Origin: Nannocystis punicea
Lineage (GTDB): Bacteria > Myxococcota_A > Polyangia > Nannocystales > Nannocystaceae
Assembly (NCBI RefSeq): GCF_026965555.1
Contig: NZ_CP114040.1
Coordinates: forward strand, 12,292,001-12,356,000
DNA length: 64,000 nt
Reading direction: 5' to 3'
The position numbers and the translations under genes are program-made. Positions 26,799 through 34,433 of the stretch are shown piece by piece. Position 1 is the stretch's first letter, and every line of letters begins with the position of its first letter. The notes below the pieces were generated by a model. That model searched no databases. It was not told the DNA's origin and worked only from the letters and a program-made list of their open reading frames with translations.

Positions 26799-26947
26799 GC
26801 GCCGCGTTGTCTCCCGCGGATCAAGCGCCCGTGGCAAGCTCCCGTTCGAGGTCGACGGGGGATTGACTTAGGGCGGGTGACTCCATCGCCCCGGGGCCCA
26901 TGGTGGCCTTTCGGGCTTGGAGTCGTGGTGACCTCAGGCCCCGGCGG

Positions 26948-26983
26948 GGGACCCACGCGACGCAGGTCGTAGCGTGGGCTCCC
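26948..26983. promoter_or_regulatory. Inverted repeat just upstream of the asparaginase promoter
   Basis: GGGACCCACGC (26948-26958) and GCGTGGGCTCCC (26972-26983) pair over 11 bp with one bulged base around a 13-nt loop. The repeat ends 12 nt before the -10 box at 26996. It could be an operator. It is unrelated to the dispersed TGTCC family. Confidence 0.4.
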
Positions 26984-26995
26984 GCCTCCTTTTGC

Positions 26996-27001
26996 TATCA
27001 T
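26996..27001 (+). promoter_or_regulatory. -10 hexamer TATCAT of leaderless asparaginase gene
   Basis: TATCAT ends 6 nt before GTG 27008, placing the expected transcription start on the start codon. No Shine-Dalgarno is present. Confidence 0.5.
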
Positions 27002-27007
27002 CCGCGC

Positions 27008-28066
27008 GTGAGCACGCGCCCGCGAGTCTGCGTCCTTCACGTCGGCGGCACCATCGGCATGGTCCGCACCGAGACGGGCTACGCGCCGCAGCCGGGATTC
27101 CTCGGCGAGTACATGGCCGCCATGCCCGAGCTGCGCCGCTCCGAGCTGCCGGCCTTCGACGTCGTCTCGCTCGAGCCGCTGCTCGACTCGGCCGACATGG
27201 CGCCCGAGGACTGGGTGCGGATCGCCGAGGCCATCGCCGCCCGCTACGCCGACTACACCGGCTTCGTCGTCGTCCACGGCACCGACACGATGGCCTACAC
27301 CGCCTCGGCCCTGAGCTTCCTGCTGCCCGGCCTGGCCAAGCCCGTCATCCTCACCGGCTCGCAGCTCAGCCTCACCCACGTCCGCAGCGACGGCCGCGAG
27401 CACATCATCACCGCCTTGCTGCTCGCCGGGACCTGCGAGATCCCCGAAGTCTGCATCTACTTCGCCTCTCGCCTCCTGCGCGGCAACCGGGCCCAGAAGG
27501 TCCACAACCTCGACTTCGTCGCCTTCGACAGCGGCAACCTCCCGCCGCTCGCCCACGTCGGGGTCGGCATCGAGGTCGCGCGCCACCTGGTCCGAAAGCC
27601 AGGTCAGGCCGGGCGAGCCGGCCTCACCATGATCCCGCTGGTGCGCCGGCCCGAGGTCGCCTCGGTCCGCCTGTTCCCCGGCATCGGCGCGGCGATGATG
27701 TCGAAGCTGCTCGAGCCGCCGCTCGAGGCCCTCGTGCTCGAGACCTACGGCGTCGGCAACGCGCCCAGCCGCGACCAGGCGCTGCTGTCGGCGATCGCCC
27801 GCAGCGCCGCGCCCCCGCGTGAGGTCGTGATCGTCAACTGCTCGCAGTGCCACGGCGGTTCGGTCCGCCAGACCACCTACAGCACCGGCGCCGCGCTCGC
27901 CCGCGCCGGCGTCCTGTCCGGCTTCGACATGACCCCCGAGGCCGCCCTCACCAAGCTCTACTGCCTGCTCGCCTCCGGCCTGTCGCCGGCCGAGGTCCGC
28001 TCGCGCATGCAGCAGGACCTCGCCGGCGAGCTGACGCCGGACCCCGCGAGCGCCACCGTCTCCTGA
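27008..28066 (+). CDS. ansA: Type I L-asparaginase
   Basis: 352 residues. VLHVGGTIGMVRTETGY holds the catalytic Thr motif (GGTIGM), and FVVVHGTDTMAYTASALSFLL holds the second (HGTDTM). LTGSQLSLTHVRSDGREH and LETYGVGNAPS complete the family pattern. It hydrolyses asparagine to aspartate and ammonia. No signal peptide, so cytoplasmic type I. GTG 27008 was chosen from homology and the leaderless promoter; the frame is open further upstream but without protein character. 9 nt separate it from the thioredoxin-like gene. Confidence 0.9.
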   Translation: MSTRPRVCVLHVGGTIGMVRTETGYAPQPGFLGEYMAAMPELRRSELPAFDVVSLEPLLDSADMAPEDWVRIAEAIAARYADYTGFVVVHGTDTMAYTASALSFLLPGLAKPVILTGSQLSLTHVRSDGREHIITALLLAGTCEIPEVCIYFASRLLRGNRAQKVHNLDFVAFDSGNLPPLAHVGVGIEVARHLVRKPGQAGRAGLTMIPLVRRPEVASVRLFPGIGAAMMSKLLEPPLEALVLETYGVGNAPSRDQALLSAIARSAAPPREVVIVNCSQCHGGSVRQTTYSTGAALARAGVLSGFDMTPEAALTKLYCLLASGLSPAEVRSRMQQDLAGELTPDPASATVS

Positions 28067-28075
28067 GGTGCGACG

Positions 28076-28645
28076 ATGCGTGACCTCCTCGTGAGCCTGT
28101 CTTTTGGTGCATGTCTTTGTGCACATGTCTCCGGGTGCAGCTCGCCCCCGCCCGCCCCGGCTCCCGCCGCCGCCCCGCCCAAGCCCGCCGCCAAGCCCGC
28201 CGGCGAGGCGCTGGTCGGCTACGACCTGCGGCGCCTGCGGCCGCGCGACGAGGAGACCCTGGCCGCGATGTTCGACCGGCTGCGGGCGCAGGCCCTGGCC
28301 GACGGCAAGCGCGTGGCGGTGCTGTTCAGCGCCGACTGGTGCGAGCCCTGCCGCGAGCTCGAAGAGGAGCTCGGCAACCGCCACCCGGCGGCGGAGATCG
28401 GCGACGTCCGGTTCCTCGAGCTCAAGGAAGAGGACTGGAGCGCCGCCGCCCGCATGGACGAGTTCAACGAGCTGCGCCAGCGCTGGGTCGGCCAGACCGG
28501 CTCGTACCCGCTGCTGATGTTGCTCGACGCCGACGGCAAGGTCCGCGAAGAGATGAAGCAGGCGATCGAGCGCCTCGAGGCGGCGAAGATCCAGCCGACC
28601 CTCGCGCACTGGCTGGCCGACACGCGGCCGAACAGCGCGACCTAG
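28076..28645 (+). CDS. Thioredoxin-fold lipoprotein
   Basis: 189 residues. Signal peptide with lipobox VSGC (Cys about 21), a Pro/Ala linker, then a thioredoxin fold with redox motif WCEPC in VLFSADWCEPCRELEEEL (about residue 86) and SYPLLMLLDADGK containing the cis-Pro. A membrane-tethered periplasmic thiol-disulfide protein (inference). The signal-peptide region SFGACLCAHVSG is encoded through a palindromic copy at 28110-28127, giving it two extra cysteines, unusual for a leader. Probably co-transcribed with ansA. Confidence 0.8.
   Translation: MRDLLVSLSFGACLCAHVSGCSSPPPAPAPAAAPPKPAAKPAGEALVGYDLRRLRPRDEETLAAMFDRLRAQALADGKRVAVLFSADWCEPCRELEEELGNRHPAAEIGDVRFLELKEEDWSAAARMDEFNELRQRWVGQTGSYPLLMLLDADGKVREEMKQAIERLEAAKIQPTLAHWLADTRPNSAT
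28110..28127. repeat. Diverged palindrome within a signal-peptide coding region
   Basis: CATGT and ACATG arms around CTTTGTGC, with further TGTCT/GTCTCC flanks. It lies between codons for the hydrophobic core and the lipobox of the thioredoxin-like lipoprotein. Confidence 0.45.
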
Positions 28646-28648
28646 GCT

Positions 28649-29020
28649 TCACGAGCGAACGCCGGGCGACGGTGCGGCGATGGCCGCGAAGGGCCGCGCG
28701 TCGAACACGACCCTGGCCTGGCGGATCTTCCCGCCCTCGACGGTGTACCAGCGGGCGACGAAGGAGGTCGGCAGCGGCGCCTTCATCGCCAGGTCGCAGA
28801 AGACGGCCACGTCGTCGCCGTCGGCGAAGATCTTTCTGATCTCCATCCGCTCCAGCCGCTCTCCGGCCCGCGCCAGCGAGGCGACGTAGGCGTCGGCGGT
28901 GCGGAGCGTCTCGAACGGGCCGGTGAAGATCACGTCGTCGGCCAGCCATCGCCGCACCGTCGCGTAGTCACCGCGCTGCCACGCGGCCTCGAATTCGATC
29001 ACGATCTCTCGAGCGTCCAT
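28649..29020 (-). CDS. SnoaL/NTF2-like protein
   Basis: 123 residues. REIVIEFEAAWQRGDYATVRRWLADDVIFTGPF is the classic NTF2-like cone-fold start, followed by VAVFCDLAMK and SFVARWYTVEGGKIRQARVVFDARPF. Such proteins are small enzymes or ligand-binding domains; substrate unknown. ATG 29020 with GAGGAACC upstream. Divergent from the AraC regulator gene with a 128-bp gap, so it may be its target. Confidence 0.8.
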   Translation of the reverse strand: MDAREIVIEFEAAWQRGDYATVRRWLADDVIFTGPFETLRTADAYVASLARAGERLERMEIRKIFADGDDVAVFCDLAMKAPLPTSFVARWYTVEGGKIRQARVVFDARPFAAIAAPSPGVRS

Positions 29021-29148
29021 CGGTTCCTCCTGGTCGTCTTCGACCGGGCGAAAGAGTGCCGCCGCCGCCGTCCCCGGGCCATGCCCGAACGTCCGCGATC
29101 CCTGTCCGTTTGTCGCCCGTCTCGGGCAAGATCGCAGCGCGAGCGCTC

Positions 29149-30099
29149 ATGACGAACGATCCCCTCAGCGACGTCTTGAAGACAGTGCGCCTGCGCAGCC
29201 GCGTCTTCTGTCAGTCGACGATGCGCGCGCCGTGGGGCTTCCGCGTCGAGGGTCGCAGCCCTGCGAGCTTCAATCTCGTGATCGACGGCAGCCTGCTGCT
29301 CGAGGTGAAGGGCCTCGCGGCCCCGCTGGCGCTGGGCCCCGGCGATCTGGCGATCGTCCCCGGCGGCAACGTCTACTCCGTGCGCGACGCCCCGGACTCG
29401 CCGACGCCGACGCTCGAGGAGCTGCTCGCGGTGTCGCCGGTGGACGCCGAGGGTCGGCTGTCGCACGGCGGCGACGGGCCGGTCACGACGCTCCTGTGCG
29501 GGGCGTTCTTCTTCGACGACGAGAGCGCGCGGGCCCTCCTCGACGCGCTGCCGCCGGTGCTGCTGGTGCGGGCCGACGACGCAGAGCTCGCCGACACCCA
29601 CGCGGCCTGGCTGCGCTCGACGCTGGCGCTGCTCGACCACGAGGTCCGCACCACGGGCCCCGGTCGCAAGCTGCTGCTCGATCGCCTGCTCGACATCCTG
29701 TTCGTGCAGGCGGTCCGCGCCCACTTCGAGGTGCCGACGAACGCCCCGCCCGGCTGGCTCGACGCCCTCCGCGACCCGCAGATCGGCGCCGCGGTCGCGC
29801 TCCTCCACCGCGACTTCGCGGCTCCGTGGACCGTGACGAGCGTCGCCGCCCGCGTCGGCCTGTCGCGCACCGCGTTCACCGAGCGCTTCGGCGTGCTGGT
29901 CGGCGAGTCACCCGCGCGCTACCTGACCCGCCGCCGCGTCGCCCGGGCGATGACGCTGCTCCACGGCGCGGAGCTGTCGCTGGCGCAGATCGCCGAGCAG
30001 GTCGGCTACACCTCGGAGGCCGCCTTCAGCAAGGCCTTCAAGCGCCACGTCGGCGTCGGCCCCGGCGCGTTCCGGCGCGCCGGCGAATCGGGGCCGTGA
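29149..30099 (+). CDS. AraC-family regulator with cupin sensor domain
   Basis: 316 residues. Cupin_6-like N-terminus (FRVEGRSPASFNLVIDGSLLLEV, LALGPGDLAIVPGGNVYSVRD), then a C-terminal AraC DNA-binding domain with two helix-turn-helix units. These are WTVTSVAARVGLSRTAFTERFGVLVGESPARYL and LSLAQIAEQVGYTSEAAFSKAFKRHVGVGPGAFRR. ATG 29149 was chosen; the frame extends to 29056 without support. Divergent from the NTF2-like gene, the usual layout for a regulator and its target. Confidence 0.87.
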   Translation: MTNDPLSDVLKTVRLRSRVFCQSTMRAPWGFRVEGRSPASFNLVIDGSLLLEVKGLAAPLALGPGDLAIVPGGNVYSVRDAPDSPTPTLEELLAVSPVDAEGRLSHGGDGPVTTLLCGAFFFDDESARALLDALPPVLLVRADDAELADTHAAWLRSTLALLDHEVRTTGPGRKLLLDRLLDILFVQAVRAHFEVPTNAPPGWLDALRDPQIGAAVALLHRDFAAPWTVTSVAARVGLSRTAFTERFGVLVGESPARYLTRRRVARAMTLLHGAELSLAQIAEQVGYTSEAAFSKAFKRHVGVGPGAFRRAGESGP

Positions 30100-30135
30100 G
30101 GCCCGCACCTGTCCTCCGAGCCATGTCATCCTGCA

Positions 30136-30169
30136 CTTCAGGACATGGCGCAACGTACATGTCCTGAAG
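30136..30169. repeat. 12-bp stem palindrome downstream of the AraC gene
   Basis: CTTCAGGACATG (30136-30147) and CATGTCCTGAAG (30158-30169) pair perfectly around a 10-nt loop. Here the half-sites are in outward order (GGACATG first, then CATGTCC), the mirror of the usual arrangement. More half-copies lie at 30110-30130. Confidence 0.7.
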
Positions 30170-30211
30170 CACGAGCGATGGCCCTGGCCCCGATGACCAG
30201 AGTGCCGCCTC

Positions 30212-30235
30212 GAACCTGGCCCGGAGGCCAGGTTC
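30212..30235. terminator. Perfect 10-bp hairpin between convergent genes
   Basis: GAACCTGGCC and GGCCAGGTTC arms around a CGGA tetraloop. It lies between the AraC stop (30099) and the minus-strand MYXO-CTERM gene stop (30317). Its sequence is not related to the TGTCC family. A likely bidirectional terminator, though without a U-tract. Confidence 0.55.
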
Positions 30236-30316
30236 ACTCTTCACATCGCGCCGGCGTGGAGCCGCGACCTGTCCCGAGGGCCAGGGTGCCCTCGGACCGG
30301 CCTGCGGTCGCGCTGC

Positions 30317-31063
30317 TCAGCGGCGGCGGCGGAGGATGAAGCCGGCGCCGAGGGCGAGGAGGACCATCGCGCCGTTCCAGGCCTGGCCGTCGGCGTCGAC
30401 GGAGCAGCCCTTCTTCTTCTCGACCGGGGGCGGGCCCTCCTTGCCGGCGTCGGGGTTGGCCGCGCCGCTGTCGCCGCCGCCGTCGTTGCCGTCACCGCCG
30501 CCGAGGGAGTCGTGCGCGTCCTGCTCGGCCGCGGCCTTGTCCTCAGTGTCCGACTCCTCTTCCTTCGGCGCCTCGGGCTTCTTGCCGCTCTTGATCAGCT
30601 TGATCTTGCCGCTGGCGAGGGTGAGCTCCTTGCCCTTGGCGTTGACCTGCGTGACCTTGATGTCGTAGGTGCGGTTCTTGTTGAAGCCCTTGCGACCGTC
30701 GAGCTCGAGCTCGCCGTAGAACCACTTGTCACCGGCGAAGTCGTTTTCGTCGTGGCGCCAGACCGACGACTTGTTGCCGTCGAGCTCCTGGAAGAACTCG
30801 ATGTAGAGCGGGCCGGGCGCCGGGTTCTCGAGCTTGGCGTGGACGTAGGCGATCCAGCGGTCTTCGCCGGGCACTTCGTCGAGCGTGTCGACGACGGCCG
30901 ACTTACCCTTGGCGGTGATCTTGCCGGCGTCGTCGATCTCGATCGGAGTGGCGCCGACCTTCACCTCGCCCGCGTAAGCCGCGGCGCTGCTGAGCGCGGC
31001 CAGCGCGAACGCCGAGGAGAGCGTCAAGCGTCGAAGGAGGTTGTTGCGCGGTGTGATAGTCAT
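30317..31063 (-). CDS. Secreted protein with MYXO-CTERM-like sorting tail
   Basis: 248 residues. Sec signal peptide (LSSAFALAALSSAAAYAG), then a beta-rich domain at about 27-165 (VKVGATPIEIDDAGKITAKG, RWIAYVHAKLENPAPGPLYIEFFQEL). A Glu/Asp/Gly-rich linker follows (about 175-215). The tail is KKKGCSVDAD, a hydrophobic helix, then RRRR. The GCS-helix-Arg cluster layout matches the MYXO-CTERM sorting signal of myxobacteria, which is thought to be processed at the Cys for surface attachment. ATG 31063; a TACCCT hexamer lies 14 nt upstream. Function of the body is unknown. Confidence 0.82.
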   Translation of the reverse strand: MTITPRNNLLRRLTLSSAFALAALSSAAAYAGEVKVGATPIEIDDAGKITAKGKSAVVDTLDEVPGEDRWIAYVHAKLENPAPGPLYIEFFQELDGNKSSVWRHDENDFAGDKWFYGELELDGRKGFNKNRTYDIKVTQVNAKGKELTLASGKIKLIKSGKKPEAPKEEESDTEDKAAAEQDAHDSLGGGDGNDGGGDSGAANPDAGKEGPPPVEKKKGCSVDADGQAWNGAMVLLALGAGFILRRRR

Positions 31064-31170
31064 GGCGGTCGGGCCGGAGGGTAGCACAGCCCGCGCCGGG
31101 GACTGTGAACCCCAGGAAACCTGTCGCTGCACCGCGCAGCGGAGCGAAGGCACGTGCAAACCGCGCGGGC

Positions 31171-31473
31171 TCAGCCCGCGAGGGCTGCGGCGAGCGCTCC
31201 GTTGCGGTCCATCGCCGCCAGCTCCGTGAAGCCGCCGATGCTCTGATTCTTGACGAAGATCTGCGGCACCGTGCGGCGGCCGGTGCTCTCGATCAGCCAG
31301 CTGCGCGCCTCGGGCAAGTCCGTCACGTCGACGGCGACGAACGCGATTTCGCGCCGCCGCAGCAGCGACTCGGCCATGCGGCAGTACCCGCACGTATCGG
31401 TCACGTACAAGACGACGTCGGCGCCGACCTGGTCCGGCGTCTTGAATTCAGTGATGGCCCCGGCGACACCCAT
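31171..31473 (-). CDS. Glutaredoxin
   Basis: 100 residues. Redox motif CGYC in VVLYVTDTCGYCRMAESLL, then AFVAVDVTDLPEARSWL, RRTVPQIFVKNQSIGGFTEL with the cis-Pro and glutathione-binding GG. Cytoplasmic thiol-disulfide exchange with glutathione or a mixed-disulfide substrate. ATG 31473; the longer frame is a shadow of the neighbouring gene. A TACACC hexamer lies about 15 nt upstream along with GGAG. Confidence 0.88.
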   Translation of the reverse strand: MGVAGAITEFKTPDQVGADVVLYVTDTCGYCRMAESLLRRREIAFVAVDVTDLPEARSWLIESTGRRTVPQIFVKNQSIGGFTELAAMDRNGALAAALAG

Positions 31474-31501
31474 GGCTGCTCCGCCGAGGTGTAGCAGAGA
31501 A

Positions 31502-32206
31502 TCAGTCCTCGGCGAGCAGGGCGAGGATCTCGTCGTCGAGCTTGTGCTGGTGCTCGCTGGCAAACTTGCCGACGATGACGTCGCGGCGCTGGGCGATGGG
31601 AGTGCCGGCGGTGACGCCCTGCCCGCCGATGCCGCCGATCGGGCGCCGACCGACGCGGCTCGGCCCGCGGCTCGGACGCGGCGGGCCCTGACCCGCGGCC
31701 GAGGCGGCCACCTGCGCCTGCGCCTCGGGGGCGGTGAACACGACGTGACCGAGCGTGGGATCGAGGGTCGGGCCGGGCTCACCCGCGGCCAGCGGCGGAC
31801 CCTGCGGGACGACCTCGCGCGGCTCGGGCGGCGGCCGCCGATCGGGCCGCTTCGCCGGCGCCTTCTCCTGCACCACCGGCGCGGGGACCTCGGGCTTGTT
31901 CGAGGCCTCGGGGTGGGCGCCGATGTATTTGACGATCCGCTCGTCGAACGACCCGCTGCGCAGCTGGCGGATCATCGACTTGTGCGAGTCCTGCATCGCC
32001 GCGACGATCACCGCGTCGAGGTTCTCGCTCTCCAACCGGTCGCGATAGTCGACCTTGTTGGTGGAGATGATCGTACCGTCGTAAAACACGTGCGTGAAGA
32101 TGTGGGCCTTCTGGATGCCCGAATCCTCGGTTTGCACGTGATAGAGCCGCCCCCGGTGCGGGATGTTGTGGTTGTAGCCGAGCTGGGGGGACTGGTTGGC
32201 CGCCAT
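31502..32206 (-). CDS. Conserved hypothetical protein of deltaproteobacterial type
   Basis: 234 residues. A conserved N-terminal third: NHNIPHRGRLYHVQTEDSG, HIFTHVFYDGTIISTNKVDYRD, and a helical DAVIVAAMQDSHKSMIRQL. The Pro-rich middle (about 100-190) looks disordered. A charged C-terminus follows (RDVIVGKFASEHQHKLDDEILALLAED). The N-terminal module resembles a small family common in myxobacteria; no function is known to me. Upstream of the glutaredoxin gene on the same strand with a 28-bp gap. Confidence 0.75.
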   Translation of the reverse strand: MAANQSPQLGYNHNIPHRGRLYHVQTEDSGIQKAHIFTHVFYDGTIISTNKVDYRDRLESENLDAVIVAAMQDSHKSMIRQLRSGSFDERIVKYIGAHPEASNKPEVPAPVVQEKAPAKRPDRRPPPEPREVVPQGPPLAAGEPGPTLDPTLGHVVFTAPEAQAQVAASAAGQGPPRPSRGPSRVGRRPIGGIGGQGVTAGTPIAQRRDVIVGKFASEHQHKLDDEILALLAED

Positions 32207-32371
32207 GGTGCTGCTCGCGGGAGCGTGCCTGTCTAGGTTGCCGGCGTTTTACGCGCACCGCAAGCCCAACTGTACTTCGCAGGCGGTCTGTTCGCATAAA
32301 TGTCTCGCAACTACGGCGGCGAGGGCTCCTGCTATGCTGCGGCACCCGACATCGTCGGGCCGCGAAGTCCC

Positions 32372-33319
32372 GTGTCCGCAGCCGTCGTCCAGCTCACCCC
32401 CTCCCCCGCCGATTTGCTCGCACCGGCCGTCCAGGCCGGTCAAACGGGGGAGATCCCCGATTCCGCGCTCACCGCGCAGGTCGCTGCGTGCGCCGAAAGG
32501 GTGGCGGCCATCGACCCACGCGAGGCCTTCGAACGGCTCAGCGAGGCGTTCTGCGGCCGTCACCCGGAGGTCGCGATGCAGTGGCTCCGCGACGCCGGCC
32601 TGCTGGTCCACCTCTTGCCCGAGCTCGACGCGACCGTGGCGTTCTCGCAGGAGGGCGGGCGGCGGCACAAGGACGTCTGGGAGCACACGAAGGCGGTGGT
32701 GCGCCAGTCGGTCCCCCGCCCGGCCGTCCGCTGGGCGGCGGTGCTGCACGACATCGGCAAGGTCACGACGCGCCGCTTCGTCGGCCCGGGCAAGGTGACT
32801 TTCCACGGCCACGCGGAGGAGGGCGTTCGCATGTACCGGCGCGGCCCGGCCCGCCGGATCGGCTTCCCGCTCGAGCTGCGCGAGCAGGTCGAGCTGCTCA
32901 TCCTCCATCACCTGCGGCCGGGGCAGTACGACGGCACCTGGACCGACTCTGCAGTGCGGCGCTTCGCCCACGAGATGGGCCCGCTGCTCACCGACCTGCT
33001 CGACCTCTCGCGCGCCGACGTCACCAGCAAGCGGCCGGGCAAGCGCCAGCGCTGCCTGTTCATGATCAGCGAGCTGGGCCGGCGGATCCGCGAGATCGCG
33101 ACGCTCGACGCCCGCGTGCCGCCGCTGCCCTCGGGCATCGGCGACGTGCTGATCCGCGAGCTCGGCCTGGCCCCCGGCAAGATCATCGGCCTCCTCCGCA
33201 ACCGCCTGACCGCCATGTGCGAGGCCGGCGAGATCGAGGCCGGACAGCCGGCGGAGTACTACGTCGAGGTCGTGCGCGAGCGCGGGATCTTGAACGAGCT
33301 CGCCGGGCCCGCGGCATGA
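32372..33319 (+). CDS. HD-domain phosphohydrolase related to CCA-adding enzyme C-terminus
   Basis: About 315 residues. The N-terminal helices (EAFERLSEAFCGRHPEVAMQWLRDAGLLVHLLPELD) resemble the RNA-binding region of tRNA nucleotidyltransferases. They are followed by an HD domain: DVWEHTKAVVRQ, WAAVLHDIGKVTT, HGHAEEGVRMYRR, LILHHLRPGQYD, LSRADVTSK. No nucleotidyltransferase domain is present, so it is a stand-alone HD hydrolase of that branch. Start uncertain: ATG 32300 opens the frame, but a TATGCT -10-like box at 32333-32338 lies inside that extension, so GTG 32372 is preferred. Confidence 0.78.
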   Translation: MSAAVVQLTPSPADLLAPAVQAGQTGEIPDSALTAQVAACAERVAAIDPREAFERLSEAFCGRHPEVAMQWLRDAGLLVHLLPELDATVAFSQEGGRRHKDVWEHTKAVVRQSVPRPAVRWAAVLHDIGKVTTRRFVGPGKVTFHGHAEEGVRMYRRGPARRIGFPLELREQVELLILHHLRPGQYDGTWTDSAVRRFAHEMGPLLTDLLDLSRADVTSKRPGKRQRCLFMISELGRRIREIATLDARVPPLPSGIGDVLIRELGLAPGKIIGLLRNRLTAMCEAGEIEAGQPAEYYVEVVRERGILNELAGPAA

Positions 33320-33977
33320 GCTGGCTTTCGGGACAGGCAACATATCCGGCTGTCCTTCGAGACAGCCGCGAAATTCGGGCCGCCAGCGAGCCTGGCGCTT
33401 GAGCCTACCCGAGCCGCCTGCGCGGGGCCGACCTCGTCGAGTGGCTCCCGCTGGCGGCACTCGACCTGCTGATGGCGGGCGCGCTCGGTTGCCGAAGCTG
33501 CGCTTCCGGTCGCGCGACCTGCCCTCGCTCGGACCGATCGCGCCGCCCGAAGGCCCTCCCTCGATTCGCGCTCCGCTGCCGCGCCCGGCCAGGCCGCGTC
33601 CGCCTCGCGGGAGCCATCGTGCCCGCGGTCCTTCGCGCACCCGAACGCGACAGGATTCGCGATCCCTCGCACACCGACCTCGACGGGATGGCCGACGCTC
33701 GAAATGAGCTGCCCCGAAGGACACCTCTCTCCGCGACCGCTCAGGTCTTCGTGCTCGCGTCCTCCTGCGCGAGTCCCCGTGCCCGCGGTCCGTCACACCG
33801 ACCGCGACGGAGTACCCGGCACTTGAAGCGAGCTGTCCTGAAAGACAGATCGCAAGCGAGGCCCACCGCAGCATGATCGCCAGAGGCTGTCCTGAAGGAC
33901 AGCTCGCAAGTCGAAGCACCGCGCGGCCTGCTCGCATTGAACAGAGCTGTCCCGAAGGACAGCTCTCCGCGACGACC
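33320..33977. repeat. 658-bp gene-free spacer with at least four palindromes
   Basis: Hairpins lie at 33348-33367 (GGCTGTC/GACAGCC, TTCG centre), 33833-33848 (5-bp arms), 33886-33903 (GCTGTCC/GGACAGC, TGAA loop) and 33944-33965 (GAGCTGTCC/GGACAGCTC, 9 bp, CGAA loop). A half-copy lies near 33710-33726. The stretch also holds a diverged duplication: CGTGCCCGCGGTCC at 33618 and 33778, and CTCTCCGCGACC/GACCTCAGGTCTTC near 33726 and 33964. The second of these includes the 3' end of the next gene. No coding potential is seen. Confidence 0.75.
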
Positions 33978-34343
33978 TCAGGTCTTCTTGCCGTCGGCCG
34001 GCTTCGCGTCGGCCGGGGCGGTGCCGCCTGCCGCAGGCGCGCCGTCGACCGGGATCGCCTTGCCGTCGGCCGCCTTGTCGCCGCCGTGCTTGGCGCCGCC
34101 GCAGCTGCCCTCGCCGCACTTGCCCTCACCGCACTTCATCTCGCCGGACTTGGCGTCCGCGGGCTTGGCGTCGACCGGCTTGGCATCAGCGGGCTTCGCG
34201 TCGGCCGGCTTCGCGTCGGCCGGCTTCGCGTCGGCGGCCTTGGCGGGGGCGGCTTCCTTGGCGTCCTTCTTGGCCTCGCCGCCGCACGCGCCCGCGCCGA
34301 GTCCGAGAAGAGCGAGGGTGGCGGTGATCGTCTTGAGATCCAT
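33978..34343 (-). CDS. Lipoprotein with PADAK repeats and EGKCG motif
   Basis: 121 residues. Signal peptide with lipobox LGAGAC (Cys 20), six or so PADAK/PVDAK repeats, then MKCGEGKCGEGSCGG (cysteines 71, 76, 81), and a second PADAK-type tail. EGKCG is the motif of HvfA/bufferin-type precursors whose cysteines are converted to copper-binding thiooxazoles by DUF692 enzymes (family knowledge). No DUF692 or DUF2063 gene is in the window, so modification is unproven. It could instead be an unmodified metal-binding lipoprotein. ATG 34343. Confidence 0.7.
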   Translation of the reverse strand: MDLKTITATLALLGLGAGACGGEAKKDAKEAAPAKAADAKPADAKPADAKPADAKPVDAKPADAKSGEMKCGEGKCGEGSCGGAKHGGDKAADGKAIPVDGAPAAGGTAPADAKPADGKKT

Positions 34344-34433
34344 CAGTCTTTTCGTCCTTGCGCCCGAGAGTACCAGCGCGCCCGCGCGAAGGCGACGGCG
34401 CCGGGTGGCGACGCCGAGCGCGCGCTCGCGGGA

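Noticed and set aside
32300..32371. ATG 32300 as start of the HD hydrolase
   Set aside because: The extension lacks protein character and contains a -10-like TATGCT, so GTG 32372 is preferred, though not proven.
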